The notes beneath the pieces were generated by a model, which worked only from the letters and a program-made list of their open reading frames with translations, ran no database searches and had not been told where the DNA came from. The translations under genes were made by a program, and so were the position numbers. A DNA stretch of 56,011 nucleotides from Gammaproteobacteria bacterium HGW-Gammaproteobacteria-1 (GTDB lineage Bacteria > Pseudomonadota > Gammaproteobacteria > Thiohalomonadales > Thiohalomonadaceae), in assembly GCA_002840095.1 (NCBI GenBank), contig PGZL01000014.1:1-56011 (forward strand). Direction: 5' to 3'. Positions 15,753 through 26,535 of this stretch are shown here, one piece after another (position 1 is the stretch's first letter; each line of letters begins with the position of its first letter).

Positions 15753-16229
15753 ATGTTGAAGATGTTCAGGCTGGTGATGGTTCTGTTCGCGGCAAGCTAT
15801 ACCGCACTGGCAGGTGCCGCCGATATGGGCGCCATGGTAATGCATCCGTGGGTGCGCGAGGCGCCGCCGACAGCGGCTGCGCTCGGTGCGTTCATGGTGC
15901 TGCAAAATCACGGTGCCAAGCCGCTGGTGTTGGTTGGCGCCGAATCCGCTGCGGCCGGCGAAGTACAGCTGCATCGTACGGTGATGGCGGACGGTATGGC
16001 CAAGATGATCCGTCAGAACAGTATCGAGATTCCCGCCGGTGGACAGGTGGAGTTCAAGCCCGGCGATTACCACCTGATGCTGATGAAGCCGAAGCAGGTG
16101 CTGAAGGCCGGCGACAAGGTGGGGATCACCCTGAAGTTCAAGGACGGCAGCAGCCTGCCGGCCACGTTTGAAGTGCGCGCCGGTATGGCGATGCCCATGA
16201 ATCACGGCAATATGCACAGCGGCCACTGA
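15753..16229 (+). CDS. PCu(A)C-type periplasmic copper chaperone
   Basis: A 158-residue secreted protein with signal peptide 1-22 (GAA) and a cupredoxin-like PCu(A)C domain. The Cu(I)-binding signature H-x10-M-x21-H-x-M is exact: H74, M85, H107, M109. A short C-terminal tail rich in Met and His (MAMPMNHGNMHSGH) may add a second copper site, as in PmoF-like and PcuC variants. Members deliver copper to cytochrome oxidases or other cuproproteins. AAGGAGA lies ideally upstream of the ATG. It ends the TonB receptor block, 31 nt after tonB, which is the best evidence that this block handles copper. Signal, fold and ligands are seen; the copper recipient is not known. Confidence 0.92.
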   Translation: MLKMFRLVMVLFAASYTALAGAADMGAMVMHPWVREAPPTAAALGAFMVLQNHGAKPLVLVGAESAAAGEVQLHRTVMADGMAKMIRQNSIEIPAGGQVEFKPGDYHLMLMKPKQVLKAGDKVGITLKFKDGSSLPATFEVRAGMAMPMNHGNMHSGH

Positions 16230-16242
16230 TTACGGCAGCTAC

Positions 16243-16280
16243 AAACGACAAGGGCGGCCTGATGGCCGCCCTTGTCGTTT
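16243..16280. terminator. Bidirectional terminator
   Basis: A perfect 17-bp stem (16243-16259 with 16264-16280) around the loop TGAT, beginning AAA and ending TTT. It separates the convergent PCu(A)C and sigma-54 activator genes. Confidence 0.88.
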
Positions 16281-16297
16281 CTGCCGCTGACGCGGTA

Positions 16298-17257
<960 letters not shown>

Positions 17258-17402
17258 GGCAGCTGCTCCTGTCCCATCGGATTATTGTTCGGTTCCGGTG
17301 CTGCCCCGCGGGGCCGTGTCTTGTCCTAGCGCGGGAGTGCGATATCTCACCGGTAATGCGTGCAAAGGATAGCGCCTGTCGTTGCACACGGTAAAGGCCT
17401 GT

Positions 17403-17449
17403 CTTATATATGGCCATGCTGGGGTCCCGACCGCCTTGACAGGGATCAA
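17403..17449 (-). promoter_or_regulatory. FNR-like site and -10 upstream of the sigma-54 activator
   Basis: TTGACAGGGATCAA (17436-17449) matches the FNR consensus at nine of ten positions. Reading the minus strand, TATATA/TATAAG (17410-17403) lies where a class II promoter's -10 should be, putting the site centre about 43-46 nt upstream of the start. This would give an mRNA leader of about 140 nt. Confidence 0.5.
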
Positions 17450-17512
17450 GCTGGCGCTGACCGTGGCCGCAGAATTTTTTGCCCTTGCGTCGTAACAGTT
17501 GCATTTGCCCCC

Positions 17513-17541
17513 TTGATCACGCCGGATGAATTTGGTTTAAT
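17513..17541 (+). promoter_or_regulatory. Promoter of tRNA-Lys
   Basis: TTGATC (17513-17518) and TTTAAT (17536-17541), 17-nt spacer, then a GC-rich discriminator; the start would be a few bases before the tRNA. Confidence 0.65.
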
Positions 17542-17555
17542 CTGCGCCCTCGCAC

Positions 17556-17631
17556 GGGCCGTTAGCTCAGCTGGTAGAGCAGGAGACTCTTAATCTCTTG
17601 GTCGTAGGTTCGAATCCTACACGGCCCACCA
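17556..17631 (+). tRNA. tRNA-Lys (anticodon CTT)
   Basis: A 76-nt cloverleaf: acceptor GGGCCGT/ACGGCCC, anticodon stem GGAGA/TCTCT (one G-T), loop CTCTTAA (anticodon CTT), T-arm GGTTCGAAT, encoded CCA at 17629-17631. Confidence 0.97.
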
Positions 17632-17747
17632 TTTTCCCCTCCCTCGTTTTTGTTGTGCACTGAATCCCAACGCGACCATATTCCGATGCCGCAGCAGCGC
17701 ATCAGGGCTATGTCGTGCCGGTGGGAACCGTTATAATCGCCCGATTC

Positions 17748-17832
17748 GCGAAAGTGGCGGAACTGGTAGACGCGCTGGATTTAGGTTCCAGTGGGGCAAC
17801 CCGTGAGAGTTCGATTCTCTCCTTTCGCACCA
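17748..17832 (+). tRNA. tRNA-Leu (anticodon TAG)
   Basis: An 85-nt class II tRNA with a long variable arm: acceptor GCGAAAG/CTTTCGC, anticodon stem CTGGA/TCCAG, loop TTTAGGT (anticodon TAG), encoded CCA. A perfect TATAAT (17732-17737) lies 10 nt upstream and probably serves as its own -10; the -35 is weak. Confidence 0.97.
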
Positions 17833-17941
17833 GCCAGGCTTGGCACGACGCTATATCCCGGATGCACCGTATGCCCTACCCGCGAGCGGGCGGCCGAATT
17901 TCCCAATTACGATTAATTAATATTGGAATTAAGGAGTTGCA

Positions 17942-19234
17942 ATGCAGGTTTCAGTTGAGACGACTTCCGGCCTCGAGCGCCGCATGACTGTCCAGGTTCC
18001 CGAAGAGCGCATCGCGTCGGAAGTGGATAACCGTTTGCGTCAGCTGGCCCGCACCACCAGCATCAAGGGTTTCCGCCCCGGCAAGGTCCCGTTCAAGATG
18101 GTGCAGCAGCGCTATGCGGAACAGGTACGCCAGGAAGTGCTGGGCGACGTGATTCAGTCCAGCTACTTCGAGGCCGTCAGCCAGGAGAAGCTGCGCCCGG
18201 CGGGCTATCCCTCCTTCGAACCCAAGAGCCTGGAGCAGGGCAAGGGGATGGAGTATGTGGCCACCTTCGAAGTGATGCCCGAGATCGAGCTGGCCGGCCT
18301 GGCCGGGGTGTCCATCGAGAAGCCGGTGGCCGAAGTGACCGATGCCGATGTGGATACCATGCTGGACACCCTGCGCAAGCAGAACGCCGGCTGGACCGCT
18401 GCCGAGCGCGCCGCTGCCGACGGTGACCGAGTCACCATCGACTTCAAGGGCACCATCGATGGCGCCGAGTTCCAGGGCAACAAGGGCGAGAATGTCCCCG
18501 TGACCCTGGGCGGCAAGCGCATGATCGCCGGCTTCGAGGACGGCCTGGTGGGCGCCAAGGCGGGCGAGGAGCGCACCCTCGATCTGCAGTTCCCGGACAA
18601 CTATGGTTATAAGGACGTCGCTGGCAAGCCGGTGCAGTTCAAGGTCAGCATCAAGCAGGTGGAAGAGCCCCAGCTGCCGGAACTGGACGACGCCTTTGCC
18701 GCCAAGTTTGGTGTGGAAGGTGGCATTGATGCCCTGCGTGGTGAGGTTCGCACCAATATGGAGCGTGAACTGGAGCAGCGCCTGAGCGCCACCGTGAAGC
18801 AGCAGGTTATGGATAAGTTGTTGGAAATCAACAACATCACCGTTCCCCAGGCACTTGTTATGCAGGAAGCGCAGGCTTTGGCACAACAAATGCGTGAAAA
18901 CATGCAGCTGCCGGCCGACAAGAGCGGGTCCGTTTCGCCGGCGATGTTCGAGGAGCAGGCCAAAAAGCGCGTCACCCTGGGATTGCTCCTTGCAGAACTG
19001 GTGCAGCGCCACAATCTAAAGGTCGATGCCGATGTCCTGCGCGGCAAGGTCGAACAGATGGCCGCCGGTTATGACCAGCCGGAAGAGGTGGTGAAGTGGT
19101 TCTACGCCGACAAGCGCCGCCTGGGGGAAGTGGAATCCCTGGCGCTGGAAGAAGTCGTGGTGGCGTGGGTGCTGGGACAGGTGCAGGTGACGGAGAAGCC
19201 GCAGGGCTTCAATGACCTTATGAACCGTGCGTAA
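17942..19234 (+). CDS. tig: Trigger factor
   Basis: A 430-residue ribosome-associated chaperone and peptidyl-prolyl isomerase. The N-terminal ribosome-binding domain contains the signature GFRPGKVP near residue 44. The FKBP-like PPIase domain runs about 155-245 ([14 protein letters not shown] ... [16 protein letters not shown]), and the C-terminal helical chaperone arms follow. Length matches E. coli (432). AAGGAGTTGC precedes the ATG. It heads the conserved tig-clpP-clpX-lon-hupB order and lies 109 nt after tRNA-Leu, in an AT-rich leader with no clear -35. Confidence 0.97.
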   Translation: MQVSVETTSGLERRMTVQVPEERIASEVDNRLRQLARTTSIKGFRPGKVPFKMVQQRYAEQVRQEVLGDVIQSSYFEAVSQEKLRPAGYPSFEPKSLEQGKGMEYVATFEVMPEIELAGLAGVSIEKPVAEVTDADVDTMLDTLRKQNAGWTAAERAAADGDRVTIDFKGTIDGAEFQGNKGENVPVTLGGKRMIAGFEDGLVGAKAGEERTLDLQFPDNYGYKDVAGKPVQFKVSIKQVEEPQLPELDDAFAAKFGVEGGIDALRGEVRTNMERELEQRLSATVKQQVMDKLLEINNITVPQALVMQEAQALAQQMRENMQLPADKSGSVSPAMFEEQAKKRVTLGLLLAELVQRHNLKVDADVLRGKVEQMAAGYDQPEEVVKWFYADKRRLGEVESLALEEVVVAWVLGQVQVTEKPQGFNDLMNRA

Positions 19235-19257
19235 GCACGCCAGTTAAAGGAACGTGC

Positions 19258-19890
19258 ATGTTTACCGATAAGGGGCCTATGGCCGGTATGCAGGAAATCC
19301 GCAACCTGGGACTGGTTCCCATGGTGATCGAGCAGACGGGGCGCGGCGAGCGCGCCTACGATATCTATTCGCGGCTGCTCAAGGAGCGGGTGATCTTCGT
19401 GGTCGGCCCCATCGAGGACCACATGGCCAACCTGATTGTGGCGCAGTTGCTGTTCCTCGAATCGGAAAACCCGGACAAGGACATCCACCTTTATATCAAC
19501 TCCCCCGGCGGCTCCGTCACCGCGGGCATGGCCATTTACGACACCATGCAATTCATCAAGCCCCATGTGAGCACCATGTGCATCGGCCAGGCGGCGAGCA
19601 TGGGGGCGGTGCTGCTGGCGGCGGGCGAGCAGGGCAAGCGTTACTGCCTGCCCAATTCACGCGTCATGATCCACCAGCCCCTGGGCGGTTTCTCCGGCCA
19701 GGCGTCCGATGTGGAGATTCATGCCCGTGAACTCCTTTATATCCGTGAGCGCCTCAACGGCATCCTGGCCCATCACACCGGGCAGCCGCTGGAGCGCATC
19801 CAGCAGGACACCGAGCGCGACAATTTCATGAGCGCCACGGTTTCCCAGGACTACGGCCTGGTGGACAAGGTGCTGGAAAAACGCGTCTGA
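19258..19890 (+). CDS. clpP: ATP-dependent Clp protease proteolytic subunit ClpP
   Basis: A 210-residue serine protease forming the double heptamer that degrades substrates unfolded by ClpX or ClpA. Catalytic triad S114 (GQAASMGA), H139 (VMIHQPLGG) and D188 (DTERD) is at the E. coli positions plus three. The oxyanion-loop glycines in INSPGGSV are intact. ATG 19258 has AAAGGAACGTGC upstream; the propeptide is slightly longer than in E. coli. It begins 23 nt after tig, so probably shares its transcript. Confidence 0.97.
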   Translation: MFTDKGPMAGMQEIRNLGLVPMVIEQTGRGERAYDIYSRLLKERVIFVVGPIEDHMANLIVAQLLFLESENPDKDIHLYINSPGGSVTAGMAIYDTMQFIKPHVSTMCIGQAASMGAVLLAAGEQGKRYCLPNSRVMIHQPLGGFSGQASDVEIHARELLYIRERLNGILAHHTGQPLERIQQDTERDNFMSATVSQDYGLVDKVLEKRV

Positions 19891-19947
19891 CGCGCAGCCC
19901 GCTCCCGCAGGGGGCGGCGGATAGGTAGCGACCCGGCAGGCGGTCGG

Positions 19948-19976
19948 CTTGAAAATCGGGCCAAAACGCTGCATGG
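19948..19976 (+). promoter_or_regulatory. Possible heat-shock (sigma-32) promoter for clpX
   Basis: CTTGAAA (19948-19954) matches the sigma-32 -35 exactly; 14 nt later CTGCATGG (19969-19976) is a partial match to CCCCATnT. It lies 36 nt upstream of the clpX ATG. Confidence 0.4.
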
Positions 19977-20011
19977 TGTAAACAGGTAAACGAAAGACGC
20001 GAGGACAGCCC

Positions 20012-21289
20012 ATGAGCGAAGGTTCCAACAGCACGGGCGACAACGACAAGCTGCTTTACTGCTCCTTCTGCGGCAAGAGCCAGCATGAGGTGCGCAAGCT
20101 CATTGCGGGGCCGTCGGTCTTCATCTGCGACGAGTGCGTCGAGCTGTGCAACGACATCATCCGCGAAGAGGTGCAGGAAGAGCAGGCCTCGGGTGGACGC
20201 AGCAAGCTGCCGACGCCGCGTGAAATCAAATCCATCCTCGACGAGTACGTCATCGGCCAGGAGCGGGCCAAGAAGGTGCTGTCAGTGGCCGTGTACAACC
20301 ACTACAAGCGCCTCGATGCCGGTCACAAGAAGGATGAGGTCGAGATCGCCAAGAGCAATATCCTGCTCATCGGCCCCACCGGCAGCGGCAAGACCCTGCT
20401 GGCCGAGACGCTGGCGCGGCTGCTCAACGTGCCGTTCACCATCGCCGACGCCACCACGCTGACGGAAGCCGGCTATGTCGGCGAGGATGTGGAAAACATC
20501 ATCCAGAAGCTGCTGCAAAAGTGCGACTACGATGTGGAGAAGGCGCAGACCGGCATCGTCTACATCGACGAAATCGACAAGATTTCCCGCAAGTCGGACA
20601 ATCCCTCCATCACCCGCGACGTGTCGGGCGAGGGCGTGCAGCAGGCGCTGCTCAAACTGATCGAAGGTACCGTGGCCTCGGTACCGCCCCAGGGCGGGCG
20701 CAAGCATCCGCAGCAGGAATTCCTCCAGGTGGACACGCGCAACATCCTGTTCATCTGCGGCGGTGCCTTTGCCGGGCTGGAGAAGGTGATCCGCAGCCGC
20801 TCCGAAAAGGGCGGCATCGGCTTCTCCGCCGAGGTGAAGAGCAAGGAAGACAAGCGCAACGTCGGCGAGGTGCTGTACGACGTCGAGCCCGAGGACCTGA
20901 TCAAGTACGGCCTGATCCCCGAGTTCGTCGGCCGCCTGCCGGTGGTCGCCACTCTCGGCGAGCTGGACGAAGCCGCGCTGGTGCAGATCCTGACCGAGCC
21001 GCGCAACGCCCTGACCAAGCAGTATTCCAGGCTGTTCGAGATGGAGGGCGTGGAGCTGGAATTCACGGTCGAGGCCCTCTCTTCGGTGGCCCGCAAGGCC
21101 ATGGAACGCAAGACCGGCGCCCGCGGACTGCGCTCCATACTTGAGTCCATCCTGCTGGACGTCATGTACGACCTGCCGTCGCTGGAGAACGTCAGCAAGG
21201 CGGTGATCGACGAAGGCGTGATCAAGGGAGAGTCCGAGCCTCTGCTGATGTATGAAAGCGGTGAACGCTCGGCAGCGGCCAGCGAATAG
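20012..21289 (+). CDS. clpX: ATP-dependent Clp protease unfoldase ClpX
   Basis: A 425-residue AAA+ unfoldase. The N-terminal zinc domain has C17, C20, C39 and C42. Walker A GPTGSGKT is at 121-128; Walker B is [10 protein letters not shown]; the pore loop GYVGEDV and the ClpP-docking loop IGF (in [10 protein letters not shown]) are all present. The sensor-2 region ends [10 protein letters not shown]. Length equals E. coli (424). It hands unfolded substrates to the ClpP encoded 122 nt upstream. It may have its own heat-shock promoter in that gap. A stem-loop follows the stop. Confidence 0.97.
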   Translation: MSEGSNSTGDNDKLLYCSFCGKSQHEVRKLIAGPSVFICDECVELCNDIIREEVQEEQASGGRSKLPTPREIKSILDEYVIGQERAKKVLSVAVYNHYKRLDAGHKKDEVEIAKSNILLIGPTGSGKTLLAETLARLLNVPFTIADATTLTEAGYVGEDVENIIQKLLQKCDYDVEKAQTGIVYIDEIDKISRKSDNPSITRDVSGEGVQQALLKLIEGTVASVPPQGGRKHPQQEFLQVDTRNILFICGGAFAGLEKVIRSRSEKGGIGFSAEVKSKEDKRNVGEVLYDVEPEDLIKYGLIPEFVGRLPVVATLGELDEAALVQILTEPRNALTKQYSRLFEMEGVELEFTVEALSSVARKAMERKTGARGLRSILESILLDVMYDLPSLENVSKAVIDEGVIKGESEPLLMYESGERSAAASE

Positions 21290-21297
21290 CCCCCGAC

Positions 21298-21328
21298 TCA
21301 CGGCCGCCCCAGGGCGGCCGTGATGTTT
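21298..21328 (+). terminator. Terminator after clpX
   Basis: TCACGGCCGCC (21298-21308) pairs with GGCGGCCGTGA (21313-21323) around CCAG, followed by TGTTTT. The T-run is short, so read-through to lon is possible. Confidence 0.7.
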
Positions 21329-21335
21329 TGGCTTG

Positions 21336-21364
21336 CTTGAAAACCCTAGGCGCAATCCGCATAT
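21336..21364 (+). promoter_or_regulatory. Heat-shock (sigma-32) promoter of lon
   Basis: CTTGAAA (21336-21342), 14 nt, then CCGCATAT (21357-21364), one mismatch from CCCCATnT. This is an excellent RpoH promoter placed about 95 nt before the lon ATG, as expected for this heat-shock gene. Confidence 0.75.
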
Positions 21365-21458
21365 CGTTCCCATGCGCACAGGGCTCGCATGCCCCTACAC
21401 GAACAAGCCCTGATGCCCGTTCCAGGGTGCGACCTGCCGGGCGAAGAGGTAACCGAGA

Positions 21459-23885
21459 ATGACAGATCAGGACAAGACGTCGGAATTGACCGACCAGCTG
21501 CAGGTGATGCCGGTACTGCCCCTGCGTGACGTGGTGGTTTATCCCCACATGGTGATCCCGCTGTTCGTCGGGCGCGAGAAATCGATACTTGCCCTGGAAG
21601 AGGCGATGGCCGGCAACAAGCACATCCTGCTGGTGGCGCAGAAGAGCGCCGCCCAGGACGATCCGGAACAGGACGACGTGTACCGCATCGGTACCGTGGC
21701 CAACATCCTGCAGCTGCTGAAGCTGCCCGATGGCACCGTCAAGGTGCTGGTCGAGGGCACCAAGCGCGCCAAGATCATTCATTTCCTGCCCAATGAAAAG
21801 TTCTTCTCCGCCCAAATCAGCCTGCTGGAAACGCCGCGGCTGGACGAGCGCGAGACCGAGGTGCTGTCGCGCTCGGTGCTCAATCAGTTCGAGCAGTACG
21901 TAAAACTGAACAAGAAGGTGCCGCCCGAGGTGCTCACCTCGCTGGCCGGTATCGAGGACAGCAATCGCCTGGCCGACACCATTGCCGCGCACATGGCGCT
22001 CAAGATCGACGAAAAGCAGAAGATCCTAGAGATCGTGGATCTGCGTGATCGTTTCGAGCACCTGATTGCCGCGCTGGAATCCGAACTCGATCTGTTGCAG
22101 GTGGAGAAGCGCATCCGTACGCGCGTCAAGCGTCAGATGGAGAAGAGCCAGCGCGAGTACTATCTCAACGAGCAGATGAAGGCTATCCAGAAGGAGTTGG
22201 GCGATCTGGAAGAAGCGCCCAATGAAATGGAAGAACTGGAGCGCAAGATTCAGAAGGCCGGCATGAGCAAGGAGGCCAAGACCAAGGCCACCACCGAGCT
22301 GAACAAGCTGAAGATGATGTCGCCCATGTCGGCCGAGGCCACCGTGGTGCGCAACTACATCGACTGGCTGGTGAACGTGCCCTGGAAGAAGCGCAGCAAG
22401 GTGCGTAACGATCTCGCCGTGGCGGAAGAGGTGCTGGAAGCCGATCACTATGGCCTGGAGAAGGTCAAGGAACGCATCCTGGAGTATCTCGCCGTGCAGC
22501 AGCGCGTCAACAAGCTGAAAGGGCCGGTACTGTGCCTGGTCGGTCCTCCGGGCGTGGGCAAGACCTCGCTGGGCAAGTCCATTGCCCGTGCCACCAACCG
22601 CAAGTTCGTACGCATGTCCCTGGGCGGCGTGCGCGACGAGGCGGAGATCCGCGGCCATCGTCGTACCTACATCGGTTCCATGCCGGGCAAAATCGTGCAG
22701 AACCTGTCCAAGATCGGTACCCGCAATCCGCTGTTCCTGCTCGATGAAATCGACAAGATGGCGATGGACTTCCGTGGCGACCCGGCGTCGGCGCTGCTGG
22801 AGGTGCTGGACCCGGAACAGAACAACACCTTCAACGATCACTATCTGGAAGTGGACTACGACCTGTCGGACGTGATGTTCGTCGCCACGGCCAACTCCAT
22901 GAACATTCCGGCACCGCTGCTGGATCGCATGGAAGTGATCCGCATCCCGGGCTACACCGAGCACGAAAAGCTCAACATCGCCCAGCGCTACCTGCTGGCC
23001 AAGCAGATCAAGGCCAATGGCCTCAAGGAAGACGAACTGGATCTTGGTGATGAAGGCCTGCGGGCGATCATCCGCTACTACACCCGTGAGGCGGGCGTAC
23101 GCAATCTGGAACGTGAGATATCCAAGATCTGCCGCAAGGTGGTGAAGGATCTGTTGCTGCATCCGGAGCAGGGCAAGGCGACCGTGAACGAAGCCAATAT
23201 CGAAAAGTATCTCGGTGTGCGGCGTTTCCGTTTCGGCCGGGCCGAGGAGACGGATCAGGTGGGTCAGGTGACCGGGCTGGCCTGGACCGAAGTCGGCGGC
23301 GAGCTGCTCAGCATCGAGACCGCCGTGGTTCCGGGCAAGGGCAAGCACACCATCACCGGGCAGTTGGGCGACGTGATGAAGGAGTCGATTCAGGCCGCCA
23401 TGAGCGTGGTGCGCAGCCGTTCGCGCAAGTTGGGCATCGATCCGGAGTTTTATGAGAAGAAGGACATCCACATCCACGTCCCGGAAGGGGCGATACCCAA
23501 GGATGGCCCCAGTGCCGGTGTCGGTATGTGTACGGCCCTGGTGTCGGCCCTGACCGGAATCGCGGTACGTGCGGACGTGGCGATGACCGGCGAGATCACC
23601 TTGCGCGGTGAGGTGCTTCCCATCGGCGGCTTGAAGGAGAAACTGCTGGCGGCACAGCGCGGCGGGATACGGACCGTGGTAATACCGGACGAAAACCGGC
23701 GTGATTTGGCCGACATTCCCGACAGCATCAAGGAAAACCTTGCCATCCATCCGGTGAAGTGGATCGACGAAGTGCTGCAGCTGGCGCTGGTGCACATGCC
23801 GGAACCTCTGCCGGAGAAAGTGGAAGTCGCTGAACAAAACAAGCCGGCGGAAGCGGAAGGGCAGGGTACTATCCGTCCGCACTGA
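21459..23885 (+). CDS. lon: ATP-dependent Lon protease
   Basis: An 808-residue homohexameric AAA+ protease for damaged and regulatory proteins. The N-domain starts [23 protein letters not shown]; a coiled-coil region spans about 190-300; Walker A GPPGVGKT is at 362-369 and Walker [10 protein letters not shown] at about 426. The catalytic dyad is S685 (KDGPSAGVG) and K728 ([10 protein letters not shown]), 43 residues apart as in E. coli (679/722). The C-terminus is somewhat longer than in E. coli (784) and polar. GAAGAGGTAACCGAG precedes the ATG. It sits between clpX and hupB in the standard order. Confidence 0.97.
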   Translation: MTDQDKTSELTDQLQVMPVLPLRDVVVYPHMVIPLFVGREKSILALEEAMAGNKHILLVAQKSAAQDDPEQDDVYRIGTVANILQLLKLPDGTVKVLVEGTKRAKIIHFLPNEKFFSAQISLLETPRLDERETEVLSRSVLNQFEQYVKLNKKVPPEVLTSLAGIEDSNRLADTIAAHMALKIDEKQKILEIVDLRDRFEHLIAALESELDLLQVEKRIRTRVKRQMEKSQREYYLNEQMKAIQKELGDLEEAPNEMEELERKIQKAGMSKEAKTKATTELNKLKMMSPMSAEATVVRNYIDWLVNVPWKKRSKVRNDLAVAEEVLEADHYGLEKVKERILEYLAVQQRVNKLKGPVLCLVGPPGVGKTSLGKSIARATNRKFVRMSLGGVRDEAEIRGHRRTYIGSMPGKIVQNLSKIGTRNPLFLLDEIDKMAMDFRGDPASALLEVLDPEQNNTFNDHYLEVDYDLSDVMFVATANSMNIPAPLLDRMEVIRIPGYTEHEKLNIAQRYLLAKQIKANGLKEDELDLGDEGLRAIIRYYTREAGVRNLEREISKICRKVVKDLLLHPEQGKATVNEANIEKYLGVRRFRFGRAEETDQVGQVTGLAWTEVGGELLSIETAVVPGKGKHTITGQLGDVMKESIQAAMSVVRSRSRKLGIDPEFYEKKDIHIHVPEGAIPKDGPSAGVGMCTALVSALTGIAVRADVAMTGEITLRGEVLPIGGLKEKLLAAQRGGIRTVVIPDENRRDLADIPDSIKENLAIHPVKWIDEVLQLALVHMPEPLPEKVEVAEQNKPAEAEGQGTIRPH

Positions 23886-23898
23886 TATATAATGCCCA

Positions 23899-23929
23899 CA
23901 TCCTGCCGTCACGACGGCAGGATGTTTTT
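23899..23929 (+). terminator. Terminator of lon
   Basis: CATCCTGCCGTC (23899-23910) pairs with GACGGCAGGATG (23913-23924), then TTTTT. Confidence 0.92.
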
Positions 23930-23971
23930 CCTGAAAAATCAATTCAGAATCACAGCCGGGCAAATCCTTGC

Positions 23972-24001
23972 TTGACAGTGTCTCGGGGCAGTTGGTATAA
24001 A
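23972..24001 (+). promoter_or_regulatory. Sigma-70 promoter of hupB
   Basis: Perfect -35 TTGACA (23972-23977), -10 TATAAA (23996-24001), 18-nt spacer. The predicted leader is about 70 nt. Confidence 0.85.
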
Positions 24002-24077
24002 ACTGCCCTCGAATCGCCGACCGCCCAATTATGAGGCGGTGTTTTTTTTGAACAGCGGAATATAGGGGAGATATCTG

Positions 24078-24350
24078 GTGAATAAGTCAGAGTTGATCGA
24101 TGCGGTTGCTGCTGGCGCCGACATTTCCAAGGCTGCCGCCGGCCGGGCATTGGACGCCATGATCGAGGCTGTAACCAGTGCGCTGAAGAATGGCGAGCAG
24201 GTTAACCTGGTTGGGTTCGGCACTTTCGTCGTGCGTGAGCGTGCTGCCCGTAGCGGTCGCAATCCGCGTACCGGCGAAACCATCAACATCAAGGCTGCAA
24301 AAAATCCCAGCTTCAAGGCTGGCAAAGCCTTGAAGGATGCAGTAAACTAG
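24078..24350 (+). CDS. hupB: DNA-binding protein HU-beta
   Basis: A 90-residue histone-like protein, same length as E. coli HupB, with the helical N-terminus, the GFGTF turn and the DNA-binding arm [12 protein letters not shown]. It bends and compacts DNA as a dimer. The start is GTG at 24078, set by GGGGAG seven bases upstream and by the family N-terminus ([11 protein letters not shown]). Two tRNA genes follow after 14 nt and may be on the same transcript. Confidence 0.97.
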   Translation: MNKSELIDAVAAGADISKAAAGRALDAMIEAVTSALKNGEQVNLVGFGTFVVRERAARSGRNPRTGETINIKAAKNPSFKAGKALKDAVN

Positions 24351-24364
24351 CGCGCCTTCAGTCT

Positions 24365-24441
24365 AGGGTGCTTAGCTCAGTTGGTAGAGCGTCGCCCTTA
24401 CAAGGCGAGGGTCGGGGGTTCAAGTCCCTCAGCACCCACCA
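24365..24441 (+). tRNA. tRNA-Val (anticodon TAC)
   Basis: A 77-nt cloverleaf: acceptor GGGTGCT/AGCACCC, anticodon stem TCGCC/GGCGA, loop CTTACAA (anticodon TAC), encoded CCA at 24439-24441. It starts 14 nt after hupB. Confidence 0.97.
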
Positions 24442-24459
24442 CGTATGAAGTTGTTTTTT

Positions 24460-24536
24460 GGAGTGGTAGTTCAGTCGGTTAGAATACCGGCCTGTCACGC
24501 CGGGGGTCGCGGGTTCGAGTCCCGTCCACTCCGCCA
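24460..24536 (+). tRNA. tRNA-Asp (anticodon GTC)
   Basis: A 77-nt cloverleaf: acceptor GGAGTGG/CCACTCC, anticodon stem CCGGC/GCCGG, loop CTGTCAC (anticodon GTC), T-arm GGTTCGAGT, encoded CCA at 24534-24536. It lies 18 nt after tRNA-Val. Confidence 0.97.
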
Positions 24537-24541
24537 ATAGC

Positions 24542-24578
24542 AAAAGGGCGCACCGCAACGTGCGCCCTTTTCTTTTTT
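24542..24578 (+). terminator. Terminator after tRNA-Asp
   Basis: AAAAGGGCGCAC (24542-24553) pairs with GTGCGCCCTTTT (24560-24571) around CGCAAC, followed by CTTTTTT. Confidence 0.93.
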
Positions 24579-24621
24579 CACGAACCAAAACACTAACCGT
24601 CAGCGTAGGGGCACAACCGCC

Positions 24622-26520
24622 ATGCTGCAATTCATCCGTGAACGCGCCCAGAGCTGGATTGCCTGGGTCATCGTAACCCTGCTCATCATTCCCTTTGCGT
24701 TGTGGGGCATCAATCAATACTTTGATGGCGGCAAGGAGATCGCCGCAGCCCGCGTCAACGACGCAGAGATTTCTCCGCAGCGCCTGCAGCAGGCCTTTTA
24801 CCAGCAGCAACAGCGCCTGCGCGAAATGCTCGGTGCCAATTACCGGCCGGAAATGTTTCCCGAGGAGCAGATGCGTCAGCAGGTGCTGGACGGCCTGATC
24901 GAACAGGAGCTCCTGGTGCAGACTGCCAGCGGCAGCGGGATGCGCATCGGCGATACCTTGCTGGCAGCCACCATCCACGCGGTGCCTGCGTTCCAGCAGG
25001 ATGGAAAATTCTCGCAACAGGTTTACGAAGGCGCATTGCGCAATCGCGGCATGGTGCCGGCCGGTTTCGAGGCGGACCTGCGCCGCGACATGCTGACGCA
25101 ACAGCTGTACGCCGGTATCGTGCGCAGCGACTTCGCCACGCCGGTCGAGCGCCGCGCCATGCAGCAGCTGCTGGGACAGCAGCGCGACATCGGCTTCCTG
25201 CTGCTGCCGCTGGCAGATTTCGTGGCCAAGGCTCAGGTGAGTAAAGACGAAATCCAGGCCTACTACGATGCCCAGGGCGCGTTGTTCATGCAGCCTGAGC
25301 AGGTGAGCATTGCGTACATCGAGCTTTCCGCCGAGCAGATCGCCAAAGGCATCAAGGTGGGCGATGACGAGCTGCGTGCGCGCTATGAATCGCAGCAGGC
25401 CAACTACTCGACTCCGGAAGAGCGCCACGCGCGCCATATCCTTGTTCGGGTTGAGCCCGGTGCGGATGCCGCGGTGGATGCGGCGGCACGGGCCGAGGCC
25501 GAGCAACTGCTGAAGCAGATACGCGGCGGTGCCGCGTTCGCCGATGTGGCGCGCAAGTCGTCGCAGGACCCCGGTTCGGCGGCGGAAGGCGGCGATCTGG
25601 GCTTCTTCGGCCGCGGCGTCATGGACAAGGCATTTGAGGACGCCGCCTATGCCCTCAAGGCGGGCGAGGTGAGCGAGCCGGTACGCAGTGCCTTCGGCTA
25701 TCACCTGATTCGCCTGGAGGCCGTGCGCGGCGGCAGCAGCAAGACCTTCGCCGAGGTGCGCGAGCAGATCCTGGCCGAAATCCGCAACGAACGCGCCGAG
25801 CAGCAGTTCTACGATCAGGCCGAGCGTCTGGCTGCCCTGACTTACGAGCACCCCGATACGCTGGAAGAGGCTTCCCGTGAGCTGGGTCTGCCCATCGTGC
25901 AGAGCGAGCCGGTCACGCGCCGCGGCGGCACCGGCCTGCTGGCCAACCCCAAATTGATAGGCGCGGCCTTCAGCGAGGACGTGCTGGCCCGCAACAACAA
26001 CAGCGAAGCCATCGATGTGGGCCGCAACCAATTGGTGGTTCTGCGGGTGACGCAGCATCAGCCGGAAATGCGCCGTCCGCTGGAGGCCGTACGCGAAGAC
26101 ATCGTCAGCCGCATCCGGCGCGACAAGGCGGCCGCCGCGGCACGCGAGGCCGCGACGGCATTGCAGCAGCAGTTGCAGCAGGGCGGTGATCCGGCGCTGG
26201 TGGCCAAGGGCGCCCGGGCCAAATGGCAGCGCGTCGACGGCGTGTTGCGCGAAGGGGCGAAGCTCGATGCCGCCATTCTGCGTAGCGTGTTCGCCATGCC
26301 CCGTCCGCAGGACGGCAAGACGGTGTGGGAACAGACGGTGGTCGCCAACGGCGACATCGCAGTGGTCGGGCTGTATGCGGTACGTGACGGTGAGGTCGTC
26401 GAGGGCGAGGCGGGGGCCGCCGGTGATTTGGAACGTGCCGCCGGCGAAGCCGCCTTTGCGGCCGCGCTGAATGGAATCCGTGCGGGTGCGAAAGTCACTC
26501 GCCCCGGCAAGCAACAGTAA
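24622..26520 (+). CDS. ppiD: Periplasmic folding chaperone/peptidyl-prolyl isomerase PpiD
   Basis: A 632-residue inner-membrane-anchored periplasmic chaperone. A single TM helix near residues 12-30 (IAWVIVTLLIIPFALWGI) is preceded by FIRERAQS, the standard PpiD start. A SurA_N-like chaperone region follows. The parvulin domain lies about 265-360, with RHARHILVRV and the GGDLGFFGRGVMDKAFEDAAYALKAGEVSEPV core and GYHLIRLE end. PpiD assists proteins leaving the Sec translocon. It follows hupB (with two tRNAs between), the usual gammaproteobacterial order. The ATG at 24622 has only a distant AGGGG upstream. Confidence 0.94.
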   Translation: MLQFIRERAQSWIAWVIVTLLIIPFALWGINQYFDGGKEIAAARVNDAEISPQRLQQAFYQQQQRLREMLGANYRPEMFPEEQMRQQVLDGLIEQELLVQTASGSGMRIGDTLLAATIHAVPAFQQDGKFSQQVYEGALRNRGMVPAGFEADLRRDMLTQQLYAGIVRSDFATPVERRAMQQLLGQQRDIGFLLLPLADFVAKAQVSKDEIQAYYDAQGALFMQPEQVSIAYIELSAEQIAKGIKVGDDELRARYESQQANYSTPEERHARHILVRVEPGADAAVDAAARAEAEQLLKQIRGGAAFADVARKSSQDPGSAAEGGDLGFFGRGVMDKAFEDAAYALKAGEVSEPVRSAFGYHLIRLEAVRGGSSKTFAEVREQILAEIRNERAEQQFYDQAERLAALTYEHPDTLEEASRELGLPIVQSEPVTRRGGTGLLANPKLIGAAFSEDVLARNNNSEAIDVGRNQLVVLRVTQHQPEMRRPLEAVREDIVSRIRRDKAAAAAREAATALQQQLQQGGDPALVAKGARAKWQRVDGVLREGAKLDAAILRSVFAMPRPQDGKTVWEQTVVANGDIAVVGLYAVRDGEVVEGEAGAAGDLERAAGEAAFAAALNGIRAGAKVTRPGKQQ

Positions 26521-26535
26521 GGGCCGGTCACACGG

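Noticed and set aside
22026-23963. Long open frame antisense to lon (about 645 codons)
   Set aside because: It is a GC-rich shadow of a conserved gene, with His/Arg/Gln-rich low-complexity translation and no domain. The same applies to the long frames antisense to ppiD, yejA, yejE/F, mltD and gspD.
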